Positions 19,209-27,516 are shown, counted from the stretch's first letter. The stretch: 64,000 nt of DNA from Bradyrhizobium manausense (GCF_018130615.1 NZ_JAFCKB010000017.1:113392-177391); one strand, 5' to 3'. The notes: a model not told the origin generated them from the sequence alone. Program-made: numbers and translations.

Positions 19209-19712
19209 CTATTCAGCCCATTCTATTGAAATCTTCGTGCTCGGGACATCGGCCGGCGGCAAGAGAGTCCGATACATCGTACGCGGAAATTCCTCAAGCG
19301 TGCAGCTTTCGTGCTTGTAGTTCGTGTCATACCCCTCTGAAAAATAGATAGTCATCCCGATCGTATTTTCGGCCTCTGATACAATCCTGACCCATGCAAT
19401 AAGGTCATCGATCTTACTCGTCAGATAGCTTGCGCGCTCGTTGGGAGAAAATTGCTCGGTAGGAGGATAGAATATTTCGTCAGAGGTATTTGCTATCGGC
19501 GAACCTACGACGAAGAATGGCAGACGATCGAGCTCAATCCTATTTGGTTTCGATCCCAGTATGTCGAAAGTGATCTTCTGAATAACGTTGACACCAAATT
19601 GAACGCAAAGGCGTAACTTCGCGCTCGCTTCAATCATTAGAAAGAGGGCCTCAGAATATCCCGGCTCGCCGGTTTCCCTGAATACAATTTCACCACACAG
19701 AAAATGGCTCAT
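19209..19712 (-). CDS. Hypothetical protein, AT-rich accessory gene
   Basis: A 167-residue acidic soluble protein I do not recognise. It begins MSHFLCGEIVFRETGEPG and contains a Tyr/Glu-rich C-terminal half (MTIYFSEGYDTNYKHES). There is no signal peptide or membrane helix. The ATG at 19712 has a good AGGAGAA site six bases upstream, so it is a real gene. Codon use and base composition are clearly AT-richer than the neighbours, which points to horizontal acquisition. It stands alone between degenerate non-coding stretches; the ~170-residue size and isolation would fit an immunity-type or other cargo protein, but that is only a guess. Confidence 0.65.
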   Translation of the reverse strand: MSHFLCGEIVFRETGEPGYSEALFLMIEASAKLRLCVQFGVNVIQKITFDILGSKPNRIELDRLPFFVVGSPIANTSDEIFYPPTEQFSPNERASYLTSKIDDLIAWVRIVSEAENTIGMTIYFSEGYDTNYKHESCTLEEFPRTMYRTLLPPADVPSTKISIEWAE

Positions 19713-20165
19713 GCTGTCTTCTCCTAGGCCGTGTGCCTATAAACCCAGCGGCGTCACCTGGCTGGTGACTACGTCCGCTGCTCTTCAATGGCGACCAAGT
19801 TTATGCGGCAGGGCAATATGTCGCGATGGGCCACAAGCAGACTCATGCATCGCAGCAAATATCATTTGGTTGATTACGGTGCCAGTGCACTAAACTCTCA
19901 ATCCTGCTCATAGTGCGCTGTCAAAACGCTAGCCGGGGCTGGTTTTGTGCATCGTCACCGTAACCCTGGTAACCGCCGCCCTTGCGCAACAGGTCGGCAG
20001 CGGCCGAAACCCCAAGCCGGTGAAGCTGGGCCGCGGATCTACAAACAGTCGTCTTGCGTTGTCTTGACTGGATGGTTGAGCTCGCTAGTCTTTTGATAAT
20101 TAGACAGCTCATACCTAGTGAGCGGGATCATCGTGATCGTGAACGCCGCCAGGTAGGTTTCTTCG
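19713..20165. other. Gene-free stretch with a signal-peptide-like remnant
   Basis: A 453-base gap with no complete gene. At about 19936-20070 a plus-strand frame reads LVLCIVTVTLVTAALAQQVG, which looks like a secretion signal with its cleavage site, but an in-frame stop precedes it and no start is available. It is probably the stump of a small exported protein. The small palindrome GATCA-TCG-TGATC lies about 35 bases before the LuxR-type start. Confidence 0.45.
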
Positions 20166-21284
20166 ATGACCAGACGATTGTTTGATGACACCGAGCTGAC
20201 AAAGCTTCGGGTCCAACTTGGGGAAGCGGCCGTCGATGGTAGCAGGTGGCGATCTTCGCTGGAGCAATTGTGCCGCCTGGCCGGCGCCGAGGGCGCAAGC
20301 CTCCGGCAGTCAGGCGTGCGGACGCCCGACGTGCCCTATACGCCCTCGGTAGAGCACCTGACAAATATCTATTTTCGGGAGGGCTGGCACCTGCGGGACC
20401 CGCGCGTCTCGGCGTTTGCGAAAAAGCACGCGAAAAGATCCGGCGCCTTTGTTGATGGCGATCTGTTCACGACTGAAGAATTCAAGTCGCTTCTCCAATG
20501 CGACCCCTACTACAATGATTTTCTCGGCGCGAACAGTTTTCGGTGGGGCGGCTGGATACAGTTTGTCGCTCAAGGCGAGCCATGGATGGTCGCGCTTCAG
20601 AGAACGCAAGCCCAGGGCGCTTTCGACGCCGGGGAGAGAGACCGCCTCCAGTCTTTCTCGGCAGCACTTTCGGAGGTCGCCAATTTATCATCGGCGGTCG
20701 GGCATGCTGTTCTGACCGGCGCACTGGACGCTCTCAGCCTCGTTCAGTGGCCCGCGCTTGCGCTCCATCGTAGCGGCTGTGTCCTCGCGACGAACGCTGC
20801 CGCGGATAAAATATTCGATGACAGCGTTCACGTGTCGCACCGACGGTTGGAGGTCTCGGACGGTAAGGCGCGCCGGAAACTCGAGGATTTCTATGCCCTG
20901 CTCAGGCTTCTGCCGGAAACGGCCCCGCTTGCGCACGAGCCCATCGTCGTGGAGCGTCCCGGGAAGCGCAGCTGGGCCTTCAACGTGCTCTCGGTCCCTG
21001 TTGCCGCCAGAACCCCGTTCCTGGGAGCGCGGGTCCTGTTGACCTTCCGCGATCCGGCATCGCCGCACCTCACCAAAACAGCCGTGCTTCAAAGCATATT
21101 CAAGCTGACCGAAGCGGAAGCGCGGCTGGCGTCGCAATTGGCGATGGGCGACAGGCTCGATCTGGTCTGCGATCGACTCGAGATCGCCAAGGAAACGGGC
21201 CGCACCCAACTGAAGAGCATTTTCACCAAGACCGGCGTTAACCGCCAAGCCGAGCTTGTGCTGTTGGTCTCGCGAATGTCGTAA
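20166..21284 (+). CDS. LuxR-type HTH transcriptional regulator
   Basis: A 372-residue protein with a C-terminal LuxR-type helix-turn-helix: FKLTEAEARLASQLAMG, then TGRTQLKSIFTKTGVNRQAEL at residues about 315-365. The N-terminal 290 residues form a PAS/GAF-like sensor region typical of a large Bradyrhizobium family in which the recognition helix pairs with the phrase KTGVNRQAEL. No receiver domain or autoinducer-binding signature is present. Neighbours give no target; it may regulate itself. Confidence 0.85.
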   Translation: MTRRLFDDTELTKLRVQLGEAAVDGSRWRSSLEQLCRLAGAEGASLRQSGVRTPDVPYTPSVEHLTNIYFREGWHLRDPRVSAFAKKHAKRSGAFVDGDLFTTEEFKSLLQCDPYYNDFLGANSFRWGGWIQFVAQGEPWMVALQRTQAQGAFDAGERDRLQSFSAALSEVANLSSAVGHAVLTGALDALSLVQWPALALHRSGCVLATNAAADKIFDDSVHVSHRRLEVSDGKARRKLEDFYALLRLLPETAPLAHEPIVVERPGKRSWAFNVLSVPVAARTPFLGARVLLTFRDPASPHLTKTAVLQSIFKLTEAEARLASQLAMGDRLDLVCDRLEIAKETGRTQLKSIFTKTGVNRQAELVLLVSRMS

Positions 21285-21386
21285 TCGTGGCCCGCAGGGT
21301 GCACGCTATCCAATGCCGATCAAAATCGAGCTTGTGCACCGTTGCCGTGAATCCAATAGCAGAACTCCGCTCGGTAACGGGCATCG

Positions 21387-21722
21387 TCACTGATCCCCAA
21401 GGATCCGAACAAGCTCCACCTCAAGCTTCAACCCCGGCGATTGCTTCGCGAACCCCGTACACGACGTGGACGCGCCGTCGACCGAGCGGCCTGACACGAC
21501 GATGTCGATCTCATCCAATCCGAAGACACCGGGCGGCCCCGGCGTCACGCGCCGGGCGGAAAGACTGGCTTTGAAGAGCTCGCCCTGCTGTGTCCAGTTT
21601 CCCGCATAGGCAAACGTGGAATCGCCGCCTGTCAGTTTTCCGTCAGGGCCGAACTCGACCACGCCGGCGCCTTCACCGACCGGCGTCTTGAACCACACGG
21701 AATATTTGCCCGGGGTGATCAC
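21387..21722 (-). CDS. GrlR-like small beta-barrel protein
   Basis: A 111-residue protein matching the pattern of the GrlR family: GKYSVWF at the start, GEGAGVVEFGPDGKLTGGD in the middle and an aromatic turn (FAYAGNW). GrlR itself is a negative regulator of type III secretion in enteric pathogens, but homologues of unknown role occur widely in Bradyrhizobium. No type III secretion genes are in the window, so a regulatory function should not be assumed. It sits between the LuxR-type gene and the AEC carrier, facing the former. Confidence 0.65.
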   Translation of the reverse strand: MITPGKYSVWFKTPVGEGAGVVEFGPDGKLTGGDSTFAYAGNWTQQGELFKASLSARRVTPGPPGVFGLDEIDIVVSGRSVDGASTSCTGFAKQSPGLKLEVELVRILGDQ

Positions 21723-21855
21723 TGAGGCCCACCCTTATCGACCGGTATCAGGGCCGAGTTGAGCCAGATCAAAATGGCTATCGCGTGGCGGGCGCGTGTT
21801 CCGCGGCGTCTGCAACCTCGGGCCAGACGGACCTCCGCGGCGCGTTATCTCCTAG

Positions 21856-22803
21856 CTACCTCACCCCTGCCGCCACCACCAGCACCACTACCGGCAACGT
21901 CACCGCCGCCAGCAGCGTCCCCAGCGCCACCGCGCCCGAGACCGGGTTGACCAGCCGCTGATACTGAACCGCAAAGATGTACGCGTTCGCGCCGGTCGGC
22001 ATCGCCGCGAACAGCACGATGACGCCGGCGGCGACCGGCGGCAGGCCGAGCAGCTTCGCCAGCAGATACGCGATCGCCGGCATCGCCAGCAGCTTGAGCG
22101 CGCTCATCACGACGACGCTTCCCATCTCGCCCTTCACCTCGAAGCGAAACAGATTGATGCCGAGCGCGATCAGCGCGGCCGGCGATCCCGCTTGCGCGAG
22201 CAGCTCGACGGTCTTGTCGACGACGGGGTTGAGGCCGAGGCCGGTGAAGCGCCAGATGACGCCGAAACCGATGCCGAGCATCAAGGGATTGCGCGCGAGA
22301 TCTGCGAGCACCGGACGGATGACCGCGAGCGGCGAGCCCGTCCGCTTGCGGTTGACGAGCTCCATCTGCAAAATACCGCACAGCCACAGCAGCGGCGTGT
22401 TCACCGACAGGATCAGCGACATCGGCCCGGCGGCCTCGTTGCCGAGCGCCGAGAGCACCAGCGGAATGCCGAGCATCACGATGTTGCCGTAGACCGAGCC
22501 GATTGCGAACACGACGCCGTCCTCGCGGTCCTCGCGCCGTTCGCGCATGAGCGCCGAGATTACCAGCGCCGCAATCCAGGTCAGCGCGAGCGCGCCGTAA
22601 TAGGCGCCCCACATTCGCCAGGGGCTGACGTCGGGGAATTCCGACACGACGATGGTGCGAAACAGCAGCGCGGGGATCGCGATGCTGAAGGCGAATTCGG
22701 AGATGCCCTTGTGCGCGCCCTCGGAGACGAAGCGAAACAGCACCGACGCATAGCCGGCCGCGATCAGCGCAAACACCGGTGCGACGATCAATACGGTGGC
22801 CAT
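21856..22803 (-). CDS. AEC family (auxin efflux carrier type) transporter
   Basis: A 315-residue inner-membrane protein with about ten hydrophobic helices arranged as two inverted halves, as in the PIN/AEC fold. Characteristic stretches are FAIGSVYGNIVMLGIPLVLS and FAAMPTGANAYIFA, which form the crossing region. Bacterial members move organic acids such as malate or malonate; plant-hormone transport is not implied. The gene stands alone on the minus strand. Confidence 0.88.
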   Translation of the reverse strand: MATVLIVAPVFALIAAGYASVLFRFVSEGAHKGISEFAFSIAIPALLFRTIVVSEFPDVSPWRMWGAYYGALALTWIAALVISALMRERREDREDGVVFAIGSVYGNIVMLGIPLVLSALGNEAAGPMSLILSVNTPLLWLCGILQMELVNRKRTGSPLAVIRPVLADLARNPLMLGIGFGVIWRFTGLGLNPVVDKTVELLAQAGSPAALIALGINLFRFEVKGEMGSVVVMSALKLLAMPAIAYLLAKLLGLPPVAAGVIVLFAAMPTGANAYIFAVQYQRLVNPVSGAVALGTLLAAVTLPVVVLVVAAGVR

Positions 22804-23177
22804 GCGGTCCTCCCCCTCACGGGGAGATCAGGCCCACCCCACGCGCGTCTCGATGCTGCCATCATGCCGGTGTTTTGCCCGACGTGTCAAAGGAAATTCG
22901 TAAAATCCGCAAGGTGGACGAAATTCGCAAGGGGCGCCGGTGATCTGGCTACGGTGCATGGGGTTGTTTTCGCGGTTTGGGTCGGAGGGCAGGAGTTAGC
23001 TGGGCCTGCTGTGGCCGCGCGGGAGAGGTGGCGCGAGCCCGGAGCGCCGCCCTCAAGCCTATTCGACGTCGTCCCTGTTGCCGAGACCGCACACGCGCCG
23101 TTTTTGCCTTACCCCTCGTTGCCAACGAACGTCCGTTCACCCACACTCCGGTCCGACTCGACATTCTGGGGGGATCG
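22804..23177. other. Intergenic region between AEC carrier and secreted protein
   Basis: The 374 bases carry the promoters of two divergent genes. I see no RNA gene, palindrome family member or further coding sequence. Long frames here are GC-driven shadows. Confidence 0.4.
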
Positions 23178-23528
23178 ATGCCGGCATCTCGCTTCAAGAC
23201 ATCCATGGCTGCTGCTGGCCTCTCGCTGGCGCTCGCCGTTCTGGTGCTGCCGGGCAGGGGCTTTGCCTACACGCCCGAGGAGGAGCAGGCCTGCACGCCG
23301 GATGCGATGCGGCTCTGCAGCGAGTTCATTCCGAACGTCGATGCCATCACCGCCTGCATGATCCAGAGGAAGGCGCAGCTGACGCCGCAATGCGCGGTGT
23401 TCTTCCGCCGCGGACCGGAGCCGGGCGAGGCGCGCCGCGCCGGCAAGCCGACCAGCATCACGCCCGTCGTGGCGAAGAAGACGAGCAAGCCGAAGACGAC
23501 CAAGAAGAAAAAGACCGAGGACGGCTAG
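23178..23528 (+). CDS. Small exported Cys-containing protein
   Basis: A 116-residue protein with an N-terminal signal peptide (AAAGLSLALAVLVLPGRGFA, cut after FAYT). The mature part has four Cys in a spacing typical of a family of Rhizobiales periplasmic proteins (CTPDAMRLC, ITACMIQRK, TPQCAVFF) and ends with a very basic Lys-rich tail (KTSKPKTTKKKKTEDG). The start at 23178 is preceded by a G-rich ribosome site. Function is unknown; the Cys pairs suggest disulfide-stabilised helices. Confidence 0.72.
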   Translation: MPASRFKTSMAAAGLSLALAVLVLPGRGFAYTPEEEQACTPDAMRLCSEFIPNVDAITACMIQRKAQLTPQCAVFFRRGPEPGEARRAGKPTSITPVVAKKTSKPKTTKKKKTEDG

Positions 23529-23932
23529 GCACCCCGTCACGTTCGCTTCTCGAAACGCGTGATGCCCCTGCGTCAGGGATGACGGGGCGGCGTCAGCCAC
23601 GCGACAGCCACCGGACTCGTTTTGTTCGCGGAGCCTGCGCGCACGCCTGCAGCGATTGCGCTTCGCATGCGATGGAAAAGCTCGCCGCGGGAGTTTGCGC
23701 GGCCTGGTTGCAGTCGGGTTTTTCCGGCGTGATGGCCTGGAAAACACGCGATTGCCCGTGCGAATGGCGATTCATGACAGTTCATGTCTGTCGTCGCGCG
23801 CGGCAGTGTGACTCAAAAGCCAACACCTCTTGTTATTTCGTGGCGGTAACGCAACTGCCGATAAATTTTTCTTTCACGAATCAGCGCGGTGATTCATTTT
23901 CGCGGCCTGGGGTCAATCTGGAGGCCAGAGGT
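23529..23932. other. Intergenic region before parA with GAATCA-N6-TGATTC palindrome
   Basis: A 404-base gap with no gene. Its right end is AT-rich and contains the inverted repeat GAATCA-GCGCGG-TGATTC at 23878-23895, 37 bases before the ParA start, a plausible operator or promoter element. The left side carries a short palindrome, CGTCA...TGACG, near the previous gene. Confidence 0.45.
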
Positions 23933-24610
23933 ATGAACGTTATTGTTTTTGCATCGCGTAAAGGCGGCTCGGGCAAGAGTACCCTGGCTGCACATCTCGC
24001 TGCGCAGATCAAGGCGAGCAAGCAGGTGATGCTCGTGGATGCGGATCCGCAGGGCTCGCTCACGCTGTGGCACAAGCTGCGCGGCACCAACGAGCCGCCG
24101 ATCAAGGCAGCCGTGAACTCGGTCAGCGGCATCGTCTCCGCGGCCAAGCGCGACGGTTACGAATGGGTGTTGATCGACACGCCGCCGAACCTGTCGGCCG
24201 TCGTCGACGACGCGATCAAGAATGCCACCATGGTGGTGATCCCCGCACGGCCCGGCGTGTTCGACGTCAACGCGGTGCAGGAAACCATCCAGATGTGCCG
24301 CGCGGCGCGCAAGCCCTACGCGGTCGTGCTCAACGGTGCGCCGGCCAAGCGCGACGAAGCCGAGAGCCCGATCGTCACCATCGCCCGCGAGGCGCTTGCC
24401 AAGTTCCGCGCGCCGGTGTGGGGCGGTCAGATCACCAATCGTTCGGATTTGTTGATGGCACTCAGCCACGGCGAAGGCGCGCGTGAGTATCAGGCCGAGA
24501 GCCGTGCTGCCCAGGAAATTGCAAGGCTGTGGGCGGCGATCGAGCGTTCAGTCAAAGCTATTCGCGGCACGGCGTCGGCATCCGGCGCAATGCACAAGCA
24601 GGCGGCATAA
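23933..24610 (+). CDS. ParA/MinD family ATPase (orphan)
   Basis: A 225-residue deviant-Walker ATPase. It begins MNVIVFASRKGGSGKSTLAA, containing the signature Lys of the ParA type, with VDADPQGSL and LIDTPPNL as Walker A' and B elements. Such proteins position plasmids, chromosomes or large protein complexes by dynamic binding to DNA or membrane. No parB-like partner or parS-like array is adjacent. The long open frame starts at 23078, but the ATG at 23933 with GGAGG upstream is the true start. A strong terminator follows. Confidence 0.9.
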   Translation: MNVIVFASRKGGSGKSTLAAHLAAQIKASKQVMLVDADPQGSLTLWHKLRGTNEPPIKAAVNSVSGIVSAAKRDGYEWVLIDTPPNLSAVVDDAIKNATMVVIPARPGVFDVNAVQETIQMCRAARKPYAVVLNGAPAKRDEAESPIVTIAREALAKFRAPVWGGQITNRSDLLMALSHGEGAREYQAESRAAQEIARLWAAIERSVKAIRGTASASGAMHKQAA

Positions 24611-24636
24611 TTTCATCAATCATTTCCCCGGACGAC

Positions 24637-24662
24637 AAACGCGCGGAAGTCCGCGCGTTTTG
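24637..24662 (+). terminator. Intrinsic terminator of parA
   Basis: A perfect 10-bp stem, AAACGCGCGG and CCGCGCGTTT, with loop AAGT and trailing T residues, 26 bases after the stop. Confidence 0.88.
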
Positions 24663-24688
24663 CGTTTCTGGAATCCGGTGGAAGTGAG

Positions 24689-24877
24689 TTACGCCACCAT
24701 CAGCATGTAAAAGACGATGACCGGCGACAGCGTCAGGATCACCGACCAGATGCCGACGGCCCAGATGATGTCTTCGGTGGAAAAGCCCTGCTCGGCGTCG
24801 TAATGTGACGCCGCATCATTCTGATTATTCAAATTCGCCCCCGCGATTTCTTCGCTTATGGGGTGAACGATACGCAC
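24689..24877 (-). CDS. Small single-span membrane protein A
   Basis: A 62-residue protein whose last 30 residues form one membrane helix (IIWAVGIWSVILTLSPVIVF). It starts with GTG at 24877 or possibly with TTG at codon 16. It resembles the next small gene (24951-25100): both have an acidic/polar lead, then an acidic-D-[IL] step, a W-V-L-x-L-x-P-V core and a short end. The two probably arose by duplication. The role is unknown. Confidence 0.55.
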   Translation of the reverse strand: MRIVHPISEEIAGANLNNQNDAASHYDAEQGFSTEDIIWAVGIWSVILTLSPVIVFYMLMVA

Positions 24878-24950
24878 GATGTTTTAAAATTCCAGGTTGC
24901 AGCTCCGCTCGCATTTTGAGCGCATTTGCGACCTTCGCTTAACTATCCCG

Positions 24951-25100
24951 TCAGCCTGCCAGCCAGACGCGAAACAGCAGCACCGGCATCAGGCCGAGCA
25001 CCACGGCCCAGAAGCCGAACGAGGACACCACCAGAATTCCCTGCAAAAGATCGGCAGGCGCGAAGGTTTCCGCCGCAGTCGGGCGAACGCGTTGCCCCAT
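24951..25100 (-). CDS. Small single-span membrane protein B
   Basis: A 49-residue protein with one membrane helix (FWAVVLGLMPVLLFRVWLAG). The ATG at 25100 is placed eight bases after AGGGGGA; an ATG two codons earlier is too close to that site. It is paralogous to the neighbour at 24689-24877 and lies 73 bases upstream of it on the same strand. The pair may form a bicistronic unit. Confidence 0.55.
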   Translation of the reverse strand: MGQRVRPTAAETFAPADLLQGILVVSSFGFWAVVLGLMPVLLFRVWLAG

Positions 25101-25267
25101 GGTCATTCCCCCTTTTGAAAGTCGTTGAGGGAGAACGATAGGCGCCATTGCGTAAACGAGACGTGGATGCGCCATGCGGCGACAGCGAAGGCCATTCGCC
25201 TCCGGTTAACCAAGGCCGGCGTTCTCGCAACTCCCCCCGCTGTTGCGGGGAGAGGCGAGGGAGAACG

Positions 25268-26176
25268 TTACGCTGCGACTTTCATCCGCCGCTCGATCTC
25301 GCGGTCGAGCGTGGCGGCGAGCTCGCTGCTCACTTCCACCATGGGCAGGCGCACCTCGGGGCTGTCGATCAAGCCGGTCCGCCACAGCCAGTACTTCGCC
25401 GGTGCCGGGCTCGGCTCTGCGAACAACAGCCGCGTCAGCTCCGCGACCTCCCGCCAGCGCGCCTCTGCCGCATCGGGATTGCCGCGCTTCAGCTCGGCAT
25501 GGACGGCGGCAAACGTCGCGGTCTCGAGATGGGCGGACAGCAAGATGCCACCGTCGGCGCCGTCGCTGAGCGCCTCGAAATAGTTCGCGTCCTCGCCGGT
25601 CAGCACATGAAAGCCCTTCGGCCGGTCGCGCAGCAGCGCGATCGACTGTTCGCGGCTCGCGCCGCAATCCTTCAGCCCGATGATGTTGGGATGCTCGGCG
25701 AGCCGCAGCAGGGTCTGGTTGGTGATGCCGACGGCACAGCGATAGGGAATGTTGTAGAGCGCGAGCGGCCAGGCCGCGTGATCCGCCAGTGTCTCGAAAT
25801 GGGCGAGGATGCCGCGCTGCGACGGTCGCACGTAATAGGGGCTCGCGATCAGATAGAAGTCGATCGGCCAGTCCGCGGTCTCGTCGAGCCGCTCCTTCAT
25901 CCGCGAGCTGTCCGCGCCTGATAGCCCAAGCCCGATCGGCAGCGTGCGGCGGCCGGCCGCCATCTCATCGCGGACGATGGCGACGAGGCGCTCGAGCTCG
26001 GCGTCGCGCAGCGTCATGCCTTCGCCCGAGGTCGCCCCGAGAATAAAGCCGTCGATGGCTTGGGTGCAGTAGTGCCGCGTCAGCCGCCGCAGCGACACCT
26101 CGTCGAGGCGGCTGTCGCGAAACGGCGTCACCAGCGGCAGCCAGAGTCCATGCATATGGGTTCGCAGATCGGTCAT
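25268..26176 (-). CDS. DapA-like class I aldolase (dihydrodipicolinate synthase family)
   Basis: A 302-residue (beta/alpha)8 Schiff-base aldolase. The catalytic Lys169 lies in IIGLKDCG and the conserved Tyr141 in LYNIP. The substrate loop reads GATSGEG, where true DapA has GTTGE, so this is probably a paralogue such as a keto-sugar-acid or hydroxy-oxo-acid aldolase and not the lysine enzyme. The ATG at 26176 follows AAGGAG. A strong intrinsic terminator ends only 42 bases upstream of the start, so expression may depend on read-through (see the RNA candidate). Confidence 0.85.
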   Translation of the reverse strand: MTDLRTHMHGLWLPLVTPFRDSRLDEVSLRRLTRHYCTQAIDGFILGATSGEGMTLRDAELERLVAIVRDEMAAGRRTLPIGLGLSGADSSRMKERLDETADWPIDFYLIASPYYVRPSQRGILAHFETLADHAAWPLALYNIPYRCAVGITNQTLLRLAEHPNIIGLKDCGASREQSIALLRDRPKGFHVLTGEDANYFEALSDGADGGILLSAHLETATFAAVHAELKRGNPDAAEARWREVAELTRLLFAEPSPAPAKYWLWRTGLIDSPEVRLPMVEVSSELAATLDREIERRMKVAA

Positions 26177-26218
26177 GGTCTTATCTCCTTCTCAAATGAA
26201 CCTGAGACGGAGGGCACA

Positions 26219-26248
26219 TGAAAAAACCCCGTCCAGGTGGCGGGGTTT
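26219..26248 (-). terminator. Intrinsic terminator upstream of the DapA-like gene
   Basis: On the minus strand AACCCCG pairs with CGGGGTT around a nine-base loop and is followed by six T. It lies after the rod-shaped RNA and 42 bases before the DapA-like start codon. Confidence 0.8.
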
Positions 26249-26352
26249 TCCGGATTGGCTCGCGATGACGAAGTCGGCCTAGTGCGCGCAAAAATCCGAG
26301 GTCCCCTGATGGGGGCCTTTTTTCGAGACGATTGCGCACGACTTCGTGATCA
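26219..26352 (-). ncRNA. Candidate structured RNA or attenuating leader before the DapA-like gene
   Basis: On the minus strand a promoter-like TTGACA-N17-CATCAT (26388 to 26360) points to a start near 26352. The predicted RNA then folds into an 80-base rod at 26347-26268: closing stem ACGAAGTCG/CGACTTCGT, a second stem GTGCGCAA/TTGCGCgcAC, an internal loop, and the apical hairpin GGCCCCCATCAGGGGACC. After about 20 bases it ends at the hairpin with six T at 26248-26221. The length would be about 134 bases. It may be a small RNA, or a terminator-bearing leader for the gene 42 bases further on. I cannot match it to a known family. Confidence 0.45.
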
Positions 26353-26422
26353 TTCGTAAATGATGCGGGGTATGCCCAAAGCTGTCAATACACGCGGAAG
26401 GCGAAAGCCGATTTAGACAGAA

Positions 26423-26450
26423 AAAAAGCCGGACCCGAAGGGCCCGGCTT
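26423..26450 (-). terminator. Intrinsic terminator of the LysR-trxB unit
   Basis: On the minus strand GCCGGGCCC-TTC-GGGTCCGGC is followed by seven T. It stands 170 bases after the stop of the LysR gene and separates it from the downstream RNA and aldolase. Confidence 0.9.
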
Positions 26451-26622
26451 AGGTATTGGCCACGTGAGGCCGACACAATCACCTTCCAAGAGGGATTACT
26501 GAACTCCCGCGCCACTGGAGGAGGGGGACAAATGCGCAACGCGAAGGCTCAGCGTACAAGCAGTATGAGCTTGACGAGCGGCATGCAGCAACAGCCGAGG
26601 CCGCATGTCAGTCATGCGGAAA

Positions 26623-27516
26623 TCAGGACGGCCAGCGCTGCGCCTTGCTCACCACGAAGTCGCGGAACACCTGCACGCGCGCGACCGTCTTCAGCTCCTC
26701 CGGATAGACGAAATACGTATCGAGCTGGATCGAATCCGATTCGCCGAACAGTTGCACGAGCTTGCTCTGTTCCTCGACGAGATAGTCGGGCAGCGCGGCG
26801 ATGCCGAGGCCTTGCTGACAGGCGCGCACCAAGCCGAGGATGTTGTTGACCTTGAAATAGGCCTCGCGCGGACCCGAGCCGTTGCGACCGGCTTCGACCA
26901 GCCAGTTACGGTTCTGCAAATGCGGCGCGAAGTTGCCGTCGGAGAGCGAGATGATGCGGTGGGCATCGAGCTCTTCCAGCGTGCGGGGCGTGCCGAAGCG
27001 CTTGATGTATTCCGGCGAGCAATAGGCGTGGAAGCCCATCGCGAAGAGCTTGCGCTGGATGAGATCCGGTTGCGTCGGCTTGCGGGTGCGGATCGCAACG
27101 TCGGCCTCGCGCATCGAGAGGTCCAACTCCTCGTCGGTGACGATCAGCGAGATCCGGATCTCGGGATAGAGCGCAGTGAACTCGCCGAGCCGCGGGATCA
27201 GCCAGTTGATGCCGACGCCGGGCGTGGTGGTGATCTTGAGATCGCCGCTCGGCCGCTCGCGGCTGTCGGTCAGTTTCGCGCGCGCCGCCTGCAGCTGCAT
27301 GAACACGTCATGCGCGGTGCGGAACAAGAGGTCGCCCTGCTCGGTGAGGATCAGGCCGCGGGCATGGCGGTGGAACAGCGAGACCGAAAGCTCCTGCTCC
27401 AGTGCCGAGACTTGGCGCGACACCGCCGATTGCGACAGGCCGAGCTGCTCGCCCGCATGCGTGAAGCTGCCCGCTTCCGCCGCCGCGTGAAACACCTTCA
27501 GCTTGTCCCAGTCCAT
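26623..27516 (-). CDS. LysR family transcriptional regulator
   Basis: A 297-residue LysR protein from the ATG at 27516, which starts the conserved MDWDKLKVFHAAAEAGSF. An ATG ten codons earlier at 27546 is also possible. The helix-turn-helix continues HAGEQLGLSQSAVSRQVSAL. The effector domain follows; its target is unknown. It lies directly behind trxB on the same strand with almost no gap and shares the terminator at 26423-26450, so the two are probably co-transcribed. Confidence 0.87.
   Translation of the reverse strand: MDWDKLKVFHAAAEAGSFTHAGEQLGLSQSAVSRQVSALEQELSVSLFHRHARGLILTEQGDLLFRTAHDVFMQLQAARAKLTDSRERPSGDLKITTTPGVGINWLIPRLGEFTALYPEIRISLIVTDEELDLSMREADVAIRTRKPTQPDLIQRKLFAMGFHAYCSPEYIKRFGTPRTLEELDAHRIISLSDGNFAPHLQNRNWLVEAGRNGSGPREAYFKVNNILGLVRACQQGLGIAALPDYLVEEQSKLVQLFGESDSIQLDTYFVYPEELKTVARVQVFRDFVVSKAQRWPS

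Noticed and set aside
18918-21350. Repeated phrase GTCACCGTAACC (18928-18939 and 19953-19964, weak third match near 21334)
   Set aside because: Two exact 12-mers in 1 kb are suggestive but too short to define an element, and the third match has several mismatches.
25268-26176. True DapA (lysine biosynthesis)
   Set aside because: The substrate loop reads GATSGEG in place of GTTGE and the gene sits outside any lysine context.
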